From contig CAYXVG010000006.1 in assembly GCA_964468205.1 (NCBI GenBank), positions 1 to 64,000 of the forward strand: a stretch of 64,000 nucleotides of DNA, written 5' to 3'. Below the pieces are notes generated by a model that did no database searches, was not told the origin of the DNA, and saw nothing but the letters and a program-made list of their open reading frames with translations. This stretch comes from CAWELS01 sp964468205 (lineage in GTDB: Bacteria; Acidobacteriota; Terriglobia; Bryobacterales; Bryobacteraceae). Positions 62,346 through 64,000 of this stretch are shown here, piece by piece (position 1 is the first letter of the stretch; each line of letters opens with the position of its first letter). A program made the translations under genes and the position numbers.

Positions 62346-64000
62346 TTAGAAATTGAACCTTGCTCCGAGCTGGAAGGCTCGGGGACCGCCCGAGCCGAAG
62401 ACCTGGGTGATGCGCGTGGCCGGCTGGCCAAAGCTCTCTGGTTCCAGCAAGTTGAAGTTGTATCCAGAGAGATTCGCCACATTGAAGACGTTGAACACCT
62501 CGCCGAGAATCAACAGCGTATACCGTTCGCTGAGGGAGAATGTGCGACTCAGCCGCAGGTCTTGCGAGTACAAGGTGTCTCCAAACTGGAACTGAGCCGG
62601 CAGTGTGACAGGCGGGATCAACTGACCGGTGGGCGTTCGGCCGCCGGCGAAGTTCCGGTTGAACTCGTCGACGATCCCCACGATCTCCGCTTCATCGACA
62701 CCTCGGTTGAGCTCATTCCACGACGTTCCGGGCAGGAGATCGTTGATGGTGCCATCCCCGTTCAGGTCCAGGCCGGCCATCTGGGCGGTGAATGGTGGCC
62801 GGCTACTGACGGTCGAGATGAACGAGAACCGGAACATCCACGGGAGGTCGACGATGCCGGATACGGTAAGCAGGTGCCGACGGTCATTCGGCAGCGGGCC
62901 GTAGCTCTCGAACCAGTCATTGTTGTTGATGACGCCGTTGAGGCCAGTCGCACTCGAAAGGGCATAGGAAGCCAGGAACTGGAATCCACGGGAGAACCTC
63001 TTGTCGACTCTCACCAGCAGCCCTTTGTACTTGGAACGCCCGCCGCTTACCTGGATGCCGATCCGACCGGACGAGCATTGCGCGGTCAGCTCCAGCAATT
63101 CAAGGCCTGCACACTGCCGAATCACGGGACCAGCCACGCTGCTCCATCGGTTGAAGTCGATGTTGCCCATGTTCTGATGGATGTGGTGCTTGTAGGCGAA
63201 ATCCACGCTCAGAACCATGTCCGTAACGAGCTCGCGTTGGATGCCGACGTTCAGGTGTTGTGAATAGGGCGCCGTGAAGTCCCTGGCCATCAATCCCGAC
63301 CCCTGTTTGAAGACCTCGATGTTCCGAACCGACAGGTCGGTGTTGTCGGGGTCGCCGAGTTGTTGCTCGAGAAATGAGCGGATGTCGGGAAGGACCATCA
63401 TCAGGTGCTCTGCTCTGAAGTTCGTCGGTCCATCTCGGAATCCGAGGGGGCGGAACAGGGGAACGCCGGGGACCGCAGGCAACGGATTCGGGATTATCGA
63501 GCCGTCGACCACGAACCGTCCGCTCCCACGGGGGCCGATCGTGGAGCGCTCCTGGAGGCGGTCGATTGCCAGAGGCAGCGCATTGTAGATGCCGGCGCCG
63601 GCGCGCAGCACGGTTTTCCCGTCATCCGTGATGCTCCAGGCGAAACCCAGTGAGGGACCGAAGTTGTTGAGGTCCCGGCGGGTGGGCGCCAGTCCCTGCT
63701 GTCCAAGCAGAGGTTCCAGATAGGCTGGCTTGCTCAAGTCGTGGTTGGCGAGATCGGCGTGATAGGCGTACGACAATCCGAAGTTGACCGTGAGACGCGG
63801 TCGCACGCGCCAGGTGTCCTTCCAGTAGAACCTCCAGATGTGGCTCGTCCGGCCCTCATCAAAGTTGAACGGCGGAGGGATGCAAGGATCGCCAAAACCG
63901 GTGGAGAAGCCGAGCAACGGTAGTTGGAGGATGTCCTCGAAGGTATCGAACGACGCAGGAAGGGGGATCCTGGCCTGGGGAGGGACGGCCGGATTGGCGT
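62346..64000 (-). CDS. Oar-like TonB-dependent receptor, C-terminal part
   Basis: The gene extends past the right edge; about 551 residues are seen. It shows outer-membrane beta-barrel strands (YSQHLNVGIQRELVTDM, FQFLASYALSSATG, QDLRLSRTFSLSERYTLL) and ends in QLGARFNF, with terminal Phe as needed for barrel assembly. Acidobacteriota carry many such Oar-like receptors with an N-terminal carboxypeptidase-regulatory domain, here outside the window. The substrate is unknown. It lies upstream of the sigma pair on the same strand, a common arrangement for signal-coupled receptors. Confidence 0.85.
   Translation of the reverse strand, partial: ANPAVPPQARIPLPASFDTFEDILQLPLLGFSTGFGDPCIPPPFNFDEGRTSHIWRFYWKDTWRVRPRLTVNFGLSYAYHADLANHDLSKPAYLEPLLGQQGLAPTRRDLNNFGPSLGFAWSITDDGKTVLRAGAGIYNALPLAIDRLQERSTIGPRGSGRFVVDGSIIPNPLPAVPGVPLFRPLGFRDGPTNFRAEHLMMVLPDIRSFLEQQLGDPDNTDLSVRNIEVFKQGSGLMARDFTAPYSQHLNVGIQRELVTDMVLSVDFAYKHHIHQNMGNIDFNRWSSVAGPVIRQCAGLELLELTAQCSSGRIGIQVSGGRSKYKGLLVRVDKRFSRGFQFLASYALSSATGLNGVINNNDWFESYGPLPNDRRHLLTVSGIVDLPWMFRFSFISTVSSRPPFTAQMAGLDLNGDGTINDLLPGTSWNELNRGVDEAEIVGIVDEFNRNFAGGRTPTGQLIPPVTLPAQFQFGDTLYSQDLRLSRTFSLSERYTLLILGEVFNVFNVANLSGYNFNLLEPESFGQPATRITQVFGSGGPRAFQLGARFNF

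Overview
The window looks like chromosome or a large integrated element from an Acidobacteriota bacterium of the Solibacter/Bryobacter type. The lineage rests on a TIGR03437-type domain (58.4-60.7 kb), an Oar-like TonB-dependent receptor ending in an aromatic residue (62.3-64.0 kb), many secreted S41 peptidases, a CHAT-TPR protein and a secreted RHS/YD protein. This is an inference from family content; no rRNA is present.

From 1 to about 43 kb lies a mobile-element or plasmid-like backbone rich in PRTRC genes (ParB-related, ThiF-related cassette). In order it holds a Ycf46-like AAA ATPase, DUF1257 (Ycf35-like), DUF2997, a small radical-SAM protein, a DUF3150-like protein, PRTRC E, PRTRC C, PRTRC F, PRTRC B, PRTRC ThiF, a DUF6094 methylase, a split SF2 helicase and a Gp157-like protein. 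Many of these genes overlap by 1-8 bases or carry strong ribosome binding sites. No PRTRC ParB, A or D gene is seen.

The backbone is interrupted by cargo. A serine-recombinase element (138-4305) splits an AAA gene inside its Walker A codons and carries an intact, diverged copy of the same AAA gene. A tyrosine-recombinase trio element with a RecD2-like helicase (about 13.9-23.1 kb) cuts the 3' end of a PRTRC C gene and is bounded on the right by an intact, diverged PRTRC C. Defence-type cassettes sit between backbone genes: DUF3800-like/TcmP/DUF5131 (10.5-13.3 kb), a Gabija-like pair (27.0-30.6 kb) and a Hachiman-like nuclease/helicase pair (39.1-43.1 kb). A RES/Xre toxin-antitoxin pair follows at 45.9-47.0 kb.

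From about 47 kb the content becomes ordinary for this lineage: CHAT-TPR protein, PDZ/S41 peptidase, a small exported protein, a ~2,000-residue secreted RHS protein with Ig-like repeats (containing a 100-N assembly gap), a coupled TIGR03437/CARDB protein, an anti-sigma/sigma pair and a partial TonB-dependent receptor.

The most unusual signals are the AAA family whose Walker B precedes its Walker A, the recurrence at two loci of an element that breaks a backbone gene and supplies a diverged copy of it, and the interleaving of defence cassettes with a PRTRC/Ycf46/radical-SAM backbone.
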